This document shows positions 1-11,040 of a stretch of 64,000 nucleotides of DNA, in pieces (within the stretch, counting starts at the first letter, position 1; the number at the start of each line of letters is the position of its first letter). The notes below the pieces were generated by a model that saw only the letters and a list, made by a program, of their open reading frames with translations, did not search any database and was not told the DNA's origin. Location: contig NC_048548.1 in assembly GCF_902806685.2 (NCBI RefSeq), forward strand, positions 13,666,557-13,730,556, written 5' to 3'. The DNA comes from Maniola hyperantus. Lineage: Eukaryota > Arthropoda > Insecta > Lepidoptera > Nymphalidae. The position numbers and the translations under genes were made by a program.

Positions 1-49
1 TTTCTCGTCACATACAGTTGTGATGGCGGTTATATAAACATAACCGCGC

Positions 50-407
50 GGAAATCCTTTATATCCTTTATATCAGAGTAACGCCACTGCGACGGTAACG
101 CGAAAACTGAAATCAGTATCGTTGACACCGCGTGACAGAGCCGCCGTGTTCGCACGTGATACGACTGTTTATACTGTCTCAAGACTGCTACAAGTCAAAG
201 GCGTGAGCGGGACAAATCATAAGCTTTAGCAGAGGAAATCCTTTATATCAGAGTAACGCCACTGCGACGGTAACGCGAAAACTGTAATCAGTATCGTTGA
301 CACCGCGTGACAGAGCCGCCGTGTTCGCACGTGACACGACTGTTTATACTGTCTCAACATGCTACAAGTCAAAGGCGTGAGCGGGACAAATCATAAGCTT
401 TAGTGGA
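50..407. repeat. Two-copy direct tandem repeat (about 175-184 bp unit)
   Basis: Units begin with GGAAATC at 50 and 234, and a third start is cut off at 408. They share long blocks such as CACCGCGTGACAGAGCCGCC and differ by a few bases and a short internal duplication (CTTTATATC) in the first unit. No coding capacity seen. Confidence 0.85.
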
Positions 408-412
408 GGAAA

Positions 413-1198
413 CCTTCCAAAAGCAACGCTTCTAAAGCAGAGACTAGAAATACTGAAATCAGACAGAGCTGACTTGTTCGCAGGTGACGACTGTTATTCA
501 TGTCTTTAAATAAACTAAAAAATGGCAGCCAGTGAGGACCGAACCGATTAACAGAAGTAAATATACATATTTCATGACTCAGCTACTGCATTCAAAAAAA
601 AGCTCTTATCATTTTACGGTGGGTTCATCTCCTAAGTAACTTAATTATTAATTGTTTAGTTAAGTACTTAGTTAAGTTCTTTTTATTTGTCTAGATATTT
701 TGCAAATGCTGTGTACACATATTATAGATACATTTATCAGCCTGTGTTTGTCTATAAGTGTCGTAGTTTGTGTTAAATTAATGTATTGCGTGTGTTCCTA
801 ATAAATAAAATAAAAACTTAAAACTATTAAACAACACTGTTTTTTTTTTGATTATTATATTAATTGTTAATTTGAACCATTAACATTAGTTTAGTTACAT
901 CCATCGACGACGCCCTGAGCTTTACTTATTAACATTAACCTTGTCTTTGAAAATCGCCCAATGCGCCTAAAGAAATTTTCACTATAATAAATCGCTTCCT
1001 CCTACATTGTGGACTGCAACCTAGTGTTCGATACACAATACCATCACAGAATCTAACAAAGTATTTTCTATTTCCAACCCTAACTCACTGTTGTTTCACT
1101 AACCTAATTCTTGCCAGGATTCCCGTGTATTATACTGGAAGTCAAACAAGGTAACAAACATGACTGCAAAAACTAGAGGTGCGTGCCCAGGATGATGC
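413..1198. other. AT-rich intergenic stretch, no gene seen
   Basis: No open frame of interest, RNA gene or clear repeat boundary is visible. Scattered AATAAA-like words only. Confidence 0.5.
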
Positions 1199-1248
1199 CC
1201 TTTGAACTTATTGAGAGACATCACTAATATGTCTTCTGGGAACTTATT
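1199..1248 (-). mobile_element. Short Jockey-like LINE fragment (RT C-terminus)
   Basis: About 50 bp closely resembles 45043-45095, the C-terminal part of the larger Jockey-like ORF in gene B intron 3 (peptide EDILEMSLNKFK). It abuts a SINE on its right. Confidence 0.55.
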
Positions 1249-1560
1249 CATCATGATCAACCCATCGCCGGCACACTACAGAGCACGGGTCTCCTCTCAG
1301 AGTGAGAAGGGGTTTGGCCATAGTCTACCACGTTGCCCATGTGCGGATTGGTAGACTTCACACATCTTTGAGAACATAATGGAGAACTCTCAGACATACA
1401 GGTTTCCTCACAATGTTTTCCTTCACCGTTAAAGCAAGTGATAGGTATTTTATTACTTAAACGCATATATAACTCCGAAAAGTTAGAGGTGCGTTACCGG
1501 GATCGAACCCCCGACCTCCGATTAGAAGGCGGACGTCCTTAACCGCTAGGATATCACAGC
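1249..1560 (-). mobile_element. tRNA-derived SINE, type 1 ((GAT)n-tailed family)
   Basis: Nearly full copy. The tRNA-like head lies at about 1487-1557 (GGTTCGAT-type B box read on the minus strand). The body ends in the ATGATGAT-type tail at the low-coordinate side. Same family as the copies at 18066 and 18470. Confidence 0.75.
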
Positions 1561-1801
1561 TTTTTTCAAGCTGAGCAAGGGAGCTTATTAAAAAAGCGTT
1601 AATTTTTACAATATTACTAGTGGTCTAGTAAGTAATGAAACTTTATATAAAGCACGGAGCATAAATTGCAAATTTTATTCAGCGGCCGTGCTGCGTACAT
1701 CGGCAAAGCAAATGTTTAAAGTGGTGAACTGTTTTAAATTAAGCTAACATGGAAATGGGCATCGTTGCGTACTTTCCTCGGAGCTTTATATTTTGTAAAC
1801 T

Positions 1802-1803
<2 letters not shown>

Positions 1804-1834
<31 letters not shown>
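1804..1834. repeat. (ATC)n microsatellite
   Basis: About ten perfect ATC units, of the kind left at LINE/SINE tails in this window. Confidence 0.85.
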
Positions 1835-1835
<1 letters not shown>

Positions 1836-1838
<3 letters not shown>

Positions 1839-1918
1839 AGCATGCCGAACCAGTGGTAGACGCATTTGACGATTCAAAAGTACTTGTAAAAATTTAATTG
1901 ACTAAAAATATTTATTTG
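1836..1918 (+). mobile_element. LINE 3' UTR fragment
   Basis: Contains GAACCAGTGGTAGACGCAT and matches the 3' UTR following the RT C-terminus at 10638-10735, as well as 25672-25770 and 56815-56915. Confidence 0.5.
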
Positions 1919-1919
1919 A

Positions 1920-2147
1920 CTAGCTGATGCACGCGACTTCGTTCGCTTCGTTAGCTTTTAAAAAATCCCGAGGAAACTCGTTGATTTTCCGGGATAAAAA
2001 GTAGCCTATGTCACTCTCCAAGTCTTTGACTACACCCATGCAAAAATCACGTCAATTCGTTGCACCGTTGCGACGTAATTGAAGGACAAACCAACAAACT
2101 AATAAACCAACAAACAAACACACTTTCGCATTTATAATAAGGGTACT
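1920..2147 (-). mobile_element. Short non-autonomous Helitron
   Basis: The plus strand starts CTAGCTGATGCACGCGACTT, the complement of a Helitron 3' end, and runs through the usual body (ATCCCG, GTAGCCTATGTCACTC, CAAACCAACAAAC) to TTCGCATTTATAATAAG. Same family as the Helitron at 21047 whose empty site is visible. Confidence 0.65.
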
Positions 2148-2164
2148 GATTGATTCAACATCAA

Positions 2165-2325
2165 TACATCAGATCAACCCATTGCCAGCTCACTACTCAG
2201 CACGCGTCAGAGTGAGAAGGGTTTTGGCCATAGTCTACAACACTGGCCAAGTGCGGGTTCACATACCTTTGAGAACATTATGGAGAACTCTCAGGCATGC
2301 TGGTTTCCTCAAGATGCTTTTCCCG
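2165..2325 (-). mobile_element. SINE type 1, 3' part only
   Basis: Body of the (GAT)n-tailed SINE (GAGTGAGAAGGGTTTTGGCC, AACATTATGGAGAACTCTCA) without the tRNA head. Confidence 0.6.
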
Positions 2326-2480
2326 AAAACCGATAGACGTTGGGGTCCCAAAGCGCAGCGTTGGCAGAGCCCTCACTTGGTGGAAAGATGACATCCAACG
2401 AGTCGCAGGGAGCCCCTGAATTCCGGCGGCGAAAGACCGTGGCGTGTGGAAGTCCCTACAAGAGACCTATGTCCAGCTGA
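2326..2480 (+). mobile_element. RTE-type LINE 3' fragment
   Basis: Encodes, with frameshifts, the end of an RTE reverse-transcriptase ORF (RTDRRW near the start; WKSLQETYVQ at the end). Compare the better copy at 6722-7132. Confidence 0.55.
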
Positions 2481-3691
2481 GGCTATTGGTTAACAGATTT
2501 CATATACCATTGAGTGATACTCAACATAGTGAACTGAGTGAGTTTTACTTCATAGCATTCTGTAATATAATTTTTTCATGGAAAAACAACTATCAAAAGT
2601 TCCCGTGTAATTCAAGCTTTAGAATTTTATATTTTGAAACGAAACACTGCTTTTAATAAGGACTTTGCTTTTAAGTTTAATAAGTAAGTAAATAACTTCT
2701 TCTTTGTAATTTATTTTTGTTTCCTTTTTGGTCTTCTTTGAACTCTTAAAACTATTTACTGAAAGAAACAAGGAAAGTAGTTACTTAGTTTGTTTTTGTC
2801 AACATCATTATAGAATAGAATAGAATAGAAAAATGTTTATTAGAGGTATCATATACATGGTGTAGGCAATATCGCCTTGTACAGCAGTGCAACACCTTCA
2901 ACAGGTAGGGAGGCCACTCAGCTTGTGTTGAGACGTCGGGCCCCTCAGACACAAACCTCTATAGCAAATATCTGAGGTACCTGACGCCCCAACGCTGATT
3001 TTCAGTGACCTCCTTATAAACATACCAGAAGTGCAGTAAATATTAATCACGGCGCGAATAGGCTTATCGAGAGTTTTTAGCTTTTATAATGACCTAACTG
3101 CAATATTAACTTGATTAGGGCAACCTCAATCAAAATGGCGACCTAAACACAAAAAGCATTTAATAGTCGTTCGAGTCTCGAGTTAGAACGAGACTAGCTT
3201 AAAAACCTTTTTGTGTGTTGTTTCGGATTGACTATGCTGCGTAGGCCCTACTGGCCGCTACAGCGTCACCGGGGGGTTGAAACATCAACCACCCGTATTT
3301 ATACAATCGACTCAAGATGGCTGCCTCAGAATAGAACATGCTACTTTCATTTCAAAAGGGCGCCAATTACAAAATGCGATAACAGCCTTCTATACTACCC
3401 TAACGTCACTGGCTTACAATATAATAAAATTGACGAGTTAAATATTTAAATAAAATGAATTTAAAAAAAAATTACCGGTCACACCGATCTCCAACTCGCA
3501 CACCGAAGGGTTCCGTACTTTCATTACGGTTCATGAGTTACAGACAGATGGACGGACGGATGGACGGACGGATGGACAGCGGAGGCTTAGCAATAGGGTC
3601 CCGTAGGCACTCTTCGGGTACGAAACCCTATATGTTACACTCCAGGTATTTTCCCATACGCATTGAAAAAAATCACATTTTTTTATTTTTG
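2481..3691. other. Intergenic, decayed repeats, no gene seen
   Basis: Holds a (TAGAA)4 run at 2812-2831 that looks like the tail of a minus-strand retroelement end (to about 3010), and a GGTTCCGTAC-type repeat fragment at 3470-3628 with GGACGGATG iterations. Nothing codes convincingly. Confidence 0.45.
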
Positions 3692-3786
3692 TAATCAGTT
3701 ACAACCTAGCCCTTGATTGCAATCTCACCTGGTGCTAAGTGATGATGCAGTCTAAGATGGAAGCGGGCTAACCTGGAAGGGGTATG
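3692..3786 (-). mobile_element. SINE type 2, 3' part
   Basis: Matches the 3' half of the full SINE at 39921-40261 (TGCAATCTCACCTGGTG, GATGATGCAGTCTAAGATGG). Confidence 0.6.
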
Positions 3787-3924
3787 GTTGTGACGTGATA
3801 AAAGGACAAACCAACAAACGTTTATAAACCCAGAAACAAACACACTTTCACATTTTCATATAGACAAGTGATAAGACTGACCTGACAAGACAGAATACAA
3901 AATTCGAATCAACATCATTAACAA

Positions 3925-4281
3925 AACCGGCCAAGGGCGAGTCGGACTCGCACACGAAGGGTTCCGTACTATCGTACAAGATATTTTAACATTTTTATGT
4001 GCAACACTGCAAGATAATGACAACAGCGCCACATATAGATGGCGCTGTAATTAAAAAATTTCGTGAACACACTTTATTTTTTTTTGTTATGTAACCACAA
4101 ATTCATGGGTTTCGGATTTATTCCTTTACTTATGCTATAAGACCTAACTATCTACCGATTCTAGGTCAACGGGAAGTACCCTATAGGTTTTCTTGCAGAC
4201 ACGATGGACAGACGGACAGACAGACAACAAAGTTTTTCCTATAAGGGTTCCTTTTTTCCTTTACAGTACGGAACCTTAAAA
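3925..4281 (+). repeat. Dispersed GGGTTCCGTAC repeat, internally deleted copy
   Basis: Opens with CCGGCCAAGGGCGAGTC and closes near TACGGAACCTTAAAAA, with a GACAGACAGAC stretch near the end. It is a very abundant SINE- or MITE-like family in this window; I do not assign a name. Confidence 0.7.
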
Positions 4282-4592
4282 AATAATAAGGGGACACGAT
4301 AAATATTAAAAAATATCTTTCTCCTTAGCACCACTACAATTAGTGTCAGCAAATAACATTTTATTTGGAGGCTGACGACTTCCCGAGGGGCGCTGTAGTC
4401 GACTTGTTTGTTTATCATTACGCCTATCTCTTAATTGATAAGAGGTCGTTCGTTGTTTTCGCCTCATCCAACAGTAATTGGCAACTAAAGTGGGAATTCA
4501 AAAGAAAATTGTATGCCTTATTTTTAAAAATATACAAAATACTAGCTTATGCCCGCGACTTCGTCTGCGTGGACTACCCATAATTAAATTTT

Positions 4593-5015
4593 TAGGGTTC
4601 CCTACCTCAAAAGGAAAAACGGAACCCTTATAGGATCACTTTGTTGTCTGTCTGTCTGTCTGTCTGTCAAGAAACCTACAGGGTACTTCCCGTTGACCTA
4701 GAATCATGAAATTTGGCAAGTAGGTAGATCTTATAGCTGACATTTGGGGAAAAATCTGAAAACCGTGAATTTAGGGTTAGATCACACAAAAAAAAAAAAA
4801 TTGTGGTCATGAACTAATAATTAGTATTTTCAACTTTCGAAGTGAGTGATTATATCAAGTGGGGTATCATATGAATCATACCTGTACATTCTAAAACAGA
4901 TTTTTATTTATTTTTATGCGTCATTGTTTTTGAATTATAGTGCAAAATGTCGTAAAAATACGACTGTAGTACGGAACCCTCATTGTGCGAGCCTGACTCG
5001 CACTTGGCCGGTTTT
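4593..5015 (-). repeat. Dispersed GGGTTCCGTAC repeat, near full length
   Basis: Minus-strand copy: (CTGT)n near 4640, then AGGGTACTTCCCGTTGACC, ending with the complement of the CCGGCCAAGTGCGAGTC head near 5000. It forms an inverted pair with 5255-5704. Confidence 0.75.
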
Positions 5016-5254
5016 TTTTTTAATTATAATTAGAGTGAAAGTACATGTATTGACCTTATTTTATGTACAGTAAATAAGTTGGCAATGTTAGGCAATTAAT
5101 CTAAAAGCCAGAACTGAGTTATTTACTGAAACAAGTAACATAGAACCTTGTAAATAAAATATGAAAAAAGTACACGTTTCTACGTCAACATAAATAAACC
5201 ATACACGCATAATGTTAAGGGTAACCGCTCACGAAATATCCATTTTATTATGAA

Positions 5255-5704
5255 AAACCGGCCAAGTGCGAGTCAGGCTCGCGCACCGAGGGTTCCGTAG
5301 TACAGTCGTATTTTTTCGATATTTTGCACAATAAATCAAAAACTATGATTCATAATAATCAATAAAAATCTGTTTTAGAATCCACAGGTGAAGCCCTTTC
5401 ATGTGATACCCCACTTGATATAGTTATCTTACTTTGATAATTGAAAATACTAATTATTAGTTCATGACCACAATTTAATTTTTTTGTGTGATGTAACAAC
5501 ACATTCACGGTTTTCAGATTTTTTCCCCTAATGTCTGCTATAAGACCTACCTACCTGCCAAATTTCATGATTCTAGGTCAACGGGAAGTACCCTGTAGGT
5601 TTCTTGACAGACAGACGGACAGACAGACAGACAGGCAGACAGACAGACAATAAAGTGATCCTATAAGGGTTCCGTGTTTCCTTTTGAGGTACAGAACCCT
5701 AAAA
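5255..5704 (+). repeat. Dispersed GGGTTCCGTAC repeat, near full length
   Basis: Plus-strand copy from AACCGGCCAAGTGCGAGTC to AGGTACAGAACCCTAAAAA. About 240 bp separates it from its inverted neighbour, so the pair could fold back. Confidence 0.75.
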
Positions 5705-5968
5705 ATCAGTTCGCAAAGTGAGAGAAAGTTTACCCAAAACCTACATCTGTTCCAATTAAAAAAAGCGCGCGAAAAATTGCCGGATTGTAATTTGCGGGGA
5801 GGTCCCCGGAGCATTTGTCAAACCCGGCGTGACGTTTGAAAAATTTCAGCCGGCAATACGGCGAGAATGAAAGATTAAATCAAGAACAACGACGCAGTGC
5901 AACTAGATATACCGCTTATTTTCCTGCTGTCTTTTATGATGGCTTGGTGCAGATCAGCTGCACGAGAT

Positions 5969-6152
5969 CAGTAGGGCGATTGTCTAAAACCTGCATCAAT
6001 CATTATTACAATCTCAATTGTTCTGATTGGCTGAATATGTGCGATTCTTGTTGCAACAATGCATTGTGGCCAATAGTGAGCGAGCATTAACCAATCAGAG
6101 ATGATTGCGATCGTGACATTGTAGCTGTCAAACAACCGCGGTAGGGCCACAG
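5969..6152 (-). mobile_element. 184-bp MITE-like repeat
   Basis: Bounded by CAGTAGGGCGATTG and GTAGGGCCACAG. Five copies occur in the window; three complete ones are 184 bp. Ends form only a short imperfect inverted repeat (CWGTAG). Internal CTGATTGG/CCAATCAG words are complementary. Confidence 0.7.
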
Positions 6153-6179
6153 GAGTACTAAAATGTACTCATCAGCACT

Positions 6180-6325
6180 CAGTGGCGTGCAGGTCATAGA
6201 GGCATAAATGCACTGCTTACCCCAGTTGTAATAGCTCAATGCATATTTTTCATTATGACCTGCCAGTAAACAGGTTCCTACCTAACTAATGCATACCCTG
6301 GCTTCAAACCCTGTGCACGCCACTG
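6180..6325. mobile_element. hAT-type MITE with 8-bp target duplication
   Basis: 146-bp element with terminal inverted repeat CAGTGGCGTGCA, flanked by the direct repeat TCAGCACT (6172-6179 and 6326-6333). An 8-bp duplication plus CAGTG ends is the hAT signature. Confidence 0.85.
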
Positions 6326-6715
6326 TCAGCACTGCTGTTCAGGCCGCATGCACCAGTGCGCACCATGTCGTGCTTACATGGGCAAAAGTTCACACCAACA
6401 AAACAATACACTGCGACTTTTCCAGGTTATTCAAATCTGTGTCAAAAAATCCGTGCACCGTTCCATCATTTTAATCGGTTTTTGGGCAGGTGCGGAGTGT
6501 CGTCGGATGATTTAATTTCATCTCGCGGATCGAGGACGGACGATTGTCACTTGTCACCCGGGCTTATGGGACCCTGGTATTATTTCAATAAAACTGAACC
6601 CCTATTTAATTACCAGGAGTTTGCCAGAAGTCTCAACTTGCTTTATTTTTATGACTTATTTTATCTGAATAAAATTAAACCATAGTGAGTAAATTTTGTC
6701 TTTAATGAGTGTGTC
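6326..6715. other. Intergenic, no gene seen
   Basis: Mixed sequence between the hAT MITE and the RTE fragment; no supported feature. Confidence 0.4.
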
Positions 6716-7147
6716 CTACCTGTGATGACGTATGGCGCTGAGACGTGGACACTGACAGTTGGCCTTGTCCTGGAGTTCAAAGTCGCTCAGCGGGCTATGG
6801 AGCGGGCTATGTTGGGTATCTCTCTGAGGGACAAAATCCGTAACGAGGAAATCCGTAGAAGAACCAGAGTGACCGACATAGCCCAACGAATTAGCCAGCT
6901 GAAGTGGCAGTGGGCAGGCCACGTCTGCCGCAGAACCGATGGCCGATGGGGCAGACGAGTTCTGGAGTGGAGACCGCGTATCAGCAAGCGCAGTGTGGGA
7001 CGACCTCCAACCCGCTGGACTGACGACCTTAAGAAGATAGCGGGAAGTGGGTGGATGAGGAAGGCGGAGGATCGTGTGTGGTGGCGTGCTCTTGGGAAGG
7101 CCTATGTCCAGCAGTGGACGCAAACAGGCTGATTGATTGATTTATTG
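6716..7147 (+). mobile_element. RTE-type LINE, 3'-terminal fragment with open ORF
   Basis: 5'-truncated retrotransposon. An open frame at 6722-7132 encodes the last about 136 residues of an RTE reverse-transcriptase protein (TYGAETWTLT, then RAMERAMLGISLRDKIRNEE, KWQWAGHVCR, GRPPTRWTDD, and the terminal YVQQWTQTG). The polymerase palm is missing. A (GATT)n tail follows the stop. It is inactive alone, but serves as reference for the rearranged copies in the P450 introns. Confidence 0.8.
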
Positions 7148-7213
7148 AGTAAATTTTGAGAAAGGACGCCATATTTACTTATGTGTCAACTGTCATGTCA
7201 AAATTATGATTTA

Positions 7214-7385
7214 CAGTACGCAGCCAAAAGTAATGTACATCGACCTTTAGAATGATATTTCGGCTTTGTAGAGCGTTGTCTCTGTCCTATATGACATTTT
7301 GTCAGTCTCAACGACAGAGACAGTGCTTTACAAATTTGCTATCTCCTTCTAAAGGTTCATGGACATTACTTTCGGCCACGGACTG
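7214..7385. mobile_element. Mariner-like MITE (CAGTACGCGGC family)
   Basis: 172-bp palindromic element with inverted ends CAGTACGC...GTACTG-like and TA at both flanks, as for Tc1/mariner. Related copies lie at 12270, 22426, 33317 and 52213. Confidence 0.7.
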
Positions 7386-7477
7386 TAACAAAGATTTATT
7401 AATACATCAACCTTTATCTACAGCTGTCACCTTCACTTATTTGTCCAGACTGTCCAGGCGCAAGGGAAGATGTGTAT

Positions 7478-7570
7478 CAAAAGTCAAAAGTCAAAGTCAA
7501 ATGATTTATTCCAAATAGGTAATAAATTACTCTTATTGATGGTCTGGTATGGTGTTAGATATCATAATAT
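7478..7570 (-). mobile_element. Jockey-like LINE 3' end
   Basis: Tail of AAAGTC repeats followed by AAATGATTTATTCC, matching the tail of the larger element at 44706. Confidence 0.6.
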
Positions 7571-7581
7571 TATATTGACGG

Positions 7582-7832
7582 AATGTGTCCAGAGTGATTG
7601 ATGTGCTGGACAGGACGCCGCTGGGAAATGTAAATATTATTTTGGCAAACCCGACGTCCGAAGCTGCAAAAAGTATGTACAAGATGGTCCGTAATAACAT
7701 AAGTCGTAGAAATAATTAGTAAATAAGTAGTATTTAGATCTAGATTTAAGTGTCTGAATAATTTTTTGTAAACTTACGAGAGCCACATAGTCACATTAGT
7801 GACTTTTAAAAGAGAATTAAAAAAAAAACCTT
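7582..7832 (+). pseudogene. Unrecognised ORF end followed by a poly(A) run
   Basis: About 45 codons are open from 7582 to a TAG near 7720 (peptide includes LGNVNIILANPTSEAAKSM). They are followed by an AT-rich 3' stretch and a run of ten A at about 7820-7830. This looks like a 5'-truncated retrocopy or LINE end; I do not recognise the protein. Confidence 0.35.
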
Positions 7833-8252
7833 TATCTACAGCTTTCTTAACTATTAGTTACTAATACAGGCACATAACTTGCATATATAACTTTCGGTCG
7901 CGTACTATACCAATTACCATGGGCACAGTATGGGTTTACCGTACCTACTAAATCATAGTAATATGGCTAAATCTTAACTACACACAGATGTGTTATATAC
8001 ATAGAGCAAAATGTATGACAACCCCTTTCTCAAAATTTTCGCATTTACATTATGTAGGCACGTTTATTTTTGATTTATTTGTCTGAAAATCGGCTTAGCT
8101 TTTCTAAAATAGTCTAATTAGGTACAAACAACAGCGATATCACGAACGCCTACGTAAGCCTTAATTCTTGTTGAGAATACTTTTTCCCCTTGAAAAATAA
8201 AGGCATAATGAAATATTATTGTGACAAAAAAAAGGAAAATTTTAATTTTATT
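7833..8252. other. Intergenic, no gene seen
   Basis: AT-rich, no supported feature before the tRNA. Confidence 0.4.
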
Positions 8253-8324
8253 TGGAGGTGCTGGGATTTGAACCCAGGACTTTCAGCATGCGAAGCAGAC
8301 ACTCTACCACTGAGTTACACCCCC
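8253..8324 (-). tRNA. tRNA-Ala (anticodon CGC)
   Basis: The minus strand folds as a 72-nt cloverleaf. The acceptor GGGGGTG pairs with CACCTCC (one G-U), followed by discriminator A. The D arm is ACTC/GAGT. The anticodon stem TCTGC/GCTGA has one T-T mismatch and the loop is TTCGCAT with anticodon CGC. The T arm is CTGGG/CCCAG with loop TTCAAAT. There is no intron. A T-rich pol III terminator begins within about 20 nt downstream. The A box reads TAACTCAGTGG rather than TAGCTCAGTGG. It is not attached to a SINE body, unlike the tRNA-like heads elsewhere in the window. It could be a slightly decayed copy. Confidence 0.75.
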
Positions 8325-8536
8325 CGTTGTTAAAGCTTCGAAATTCAGCTTATTTTAAGCTATTTGTAGCTTATTTTAAGCTGAAATTACACGCAAAATT
8401 ATACTTAGTAAAAATTGTTATAATTTTCACTTCGTGTAATTTTGAACTGAATTATCTCAAAAAAAATAAAGATTATTATTTTAATAGCTTTCCTTCGATT
8501 TTTGCATAAACAGAGTGTTTATTGTAAAAGCCTTGC

Positions 8537-8800
8537 CATCATCATCATCATCATCATCAACAACCAATAGACGTTCACTCGGAGGTCTCTTGTAGGGACT
8601 TCCACACGCCACGGACTTGCACCGCCTAAATCCAGCGGCTCCCTGCGACTCGTCTGATGTCGTCCGTCCCCCTAGGGGGTCTTCGAACGCTGCGTCTTCC
8701 AGTGCGAGGTCGCCATTCCAGCACCTTGGGACCCCAACGTCTATCGGTTGTACGAACAATGTGCCCTGCCCATTGCCACTTCAGCTTCGCAACCCGTTGA
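8537..8800 (-). mobile_element. RTE-type LINE 3' fragment
   Basis: Starts (low side) with an (ATC)n tail at 8537-8560. On the minus strand it encodes a frameshifted RTE C-terminus (TTSDESQGAAGF is another-frame reading of RWTDDIRRVAGS-type sequence). Confidence 0.65.
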
Positions 8801-8814
8801 GCTATGTCGATAAC

Positions 8815-8887
8815 TTAAATAGCTATTTAAAATTATTAAATAGCTATTTAAAAGCCTTGTAGATTACTTAAATAGCTATTTAAAACT
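8815..8887. repeat. Three copies of a 15-bp palindrome
   Basis: AAATAGCTATTTAAA-type words recur at about 8816, 8839 and 8870. Low-complexity cluster of unknown role. Confidence 0.6.
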
Positions 8888-10296
8888 GCCTTCTATATTG
8901 TATCAAAAGCCAGTCTATCGTTCTTCCTAATCAGTTAGAGCTTTAAGTGTATAGACTACTGTTGGTAGGTACTATAGGTATAATTAGATATTAGATAGGT
9001 AGAGTGACTTGATTTTGGTATCAAACGTAAAACTGTCATCGAAAAAAAAACGAATTGACTCGAAAATAAAATAAAGTAAGCACCTACTCTCCTTTTTACA
9101 CAGCAAAAAGACTTGAGACGTCTAATTTTATTGCTCCTCGCAAATTCCGATGCGCCGGCACTTGGAGATCGTAAAAAACGCGGCAAAATCTCTGTCATTA
9201 GACCCCATCAGATTTTTACTGCCGCCAAGTTCAATGAGACTTTGGGCCGTTTCAGTAGATTACTGCGTAAGTTATGATGTCCTGGTAGCGAGCGTGCGCG
9301 AGCGGGAGGAATCTTAAGGATTCAACCCGATCCCGGAACCGCAAAAGCCGCATTTTTTCTAGACGAGTAACGTCAGCATCGGGCGCGATGTAAATTTAAA
9401 AAAAAAAAATTAGTTGAAGTATCTTTATTTTGCAAACATAGGTTTACAATTAGTATTTTTTTATCAAAAATACTTTTCCTAAACCCTTTTCGCGCGCTTG
9501 ATTTCTGTGAAAATCATCGTGCCTCCCGCCTTTCTCATACAGTGTTAGGGGTAAAGCAAACAGGTTACCCGACCCGAGGTGCGCCAACAATTACGGCCGA
9601 GCGTACTGCGTCACTTTAAAAGGACTAAAATACGACTAAAATAAATGTACTTTTGACATGACAGTTGACACATTAAGCTAATATGGCGAGTGAGTTCTCA
9701 AAATGTGTGCACTAATGGTGCACTATAATAATAATTACGAAATGTATACTATAATAATTTGCACACCAAGTTATTGGTTGAATGTCAAGGGCGCAAAATA
9801 GATTTAAGACCAAATTGTACCACATTCTAGCAAATAAAAACTATTTCTATTTCTATAATCTCTTTTGACTTGTACCAAAGTAGCAACAATAATACCACGG
9901 GCTTAAACTGCCAGTTGATTCCTGACGCGGCCCCGGATTCCATCCATTCCACGCTTTTTCCAACGGCCAAATAGAAAACAGGAAATTGCGATCCTGCCCA
10001 GAGTGCCCAGAGAGTAATTCGGATGCCGCTGTTTTGATTTAGAAACCAGATTTCCGAACTCCCTTTTTGTTTTGTCTGTGTGAAAAATAAAAAACTAGTC
10101 AAGTGCATGTTGGATTTCGCAATGGGTTTTATTGTAAGTATGCGAAAGTGCTTGTTGATTTATTGGTTAATTGCTTTATCGGATGCTTTAATGGAGCAAC
10201 GGATCGACGAGATTTTTTGCATGGATATACTTAAAGGCCTGGAGAATGATATTATTGAAATTACAAGAAAATTGGTGATCTACACAATAGGCTAAC
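8888..10296. other. Intergenic with one unit of a low-copy repeat pair
   Basis: 9220-9395 resembles 10872-11040 (shared TATGATGTCCTGGTAGCGAG and GCATCGGGCGCGATGTAAA). The rest shows Helitron-like debris near 10070-10250 and no gene. Confidence 0.5.
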
Positions 10297-10740
10297 TAGA
10301 AACAGAGACAAACTTGCAGCTCCTACCTTCCGCCTCAGGAAAGTCCAAAAGTCATTTGTGGGTATGGGTATTACCTTTTATAATAAAATCCCGCAAACTA
10401 TTTTGGACTTACCTTTGCACAAGTTTAAAAAATCTATTAAAAATATGCTCCTGAAAAAAGCATATTACACAATTGAAGATTATCTTAATGATAAAAGAGC
10501 GTGGATTTGACCTGCAGCTCGTTCCGACGACGCACAAGACTGCAAATACTATTTTATACATGGCATAATCTTGTACCTATATCAAATATTTGAAAAGAGC
10601 AACCGCCAAGTTTCTTGCTGGTTCTTCTCGGTAAGAAAGGCATTCCGAACCAGTGGTAGATGCATCCGACTATTCGAAAGTACTTTTAAAAGTTTATTCG
10701 AATAAAAAAGATTTTTATTTATTTTATTTTATTTTATGCC
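10297..10740 (+). mobile_element. Jockey-like LINE 3' end (RT C-terminus plus 3' UTR)
   Basis: An open frame to the TGA at 10508-10510 encodes about 70 residues (FYNKIPQTILDLPLHKFKKS, then KKAYYTIEDYLNDKRAW). The same closing motif appears in the ORF at 44964-46010. A 3' UTR and a TTTTA-rich tail follow. 5'-truncated and dead. Confidence 0.75.
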
Positions 10741-10871
10741 GGAAAATCAAAGAGTTCCGACGGGATTTTTAAGAACCTATTGTAAATCTACGCAGACGAT
10801 ATCGCGGGCATCAAGACGTAATCTAGTAAATGATGGGAATCGATCATGCAAACACGCAGTGGCGGATTATC

Positions 10872-11040
10872 CCTAAGTTCAATGAGACTTTGGGCGGCCG
10901 TTTCAGTAGATGACTGCGTAAATTATGATGTCCTGGTAGCGAGAGCACGCGAGCGGGAGGAACGATCTTAGAGCCGCAAAAACCGCATTTTTTTCCGGAT
11001 AAGCATCGAGTTACGTAAGCATCGGGCGCGATGTAAAATG
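10872..11040. repeat. Low-copy repeat, partner of 9220-9395
   Basis: Shares several 15-20 bp blocks with the earlier copy (TCAATGAGACTTTGGGC, CGAGCGGGAGGAA). Class unknown. Confidence 0.6.

Noticed and set aside
5968..6150. Small conserved protein seen several times (MALPRLFDSYNVTIA...)
   Set aside because: The recurring frame is an accident of the 184-bp MITE-like repeat; copies lie in introns and change freely.
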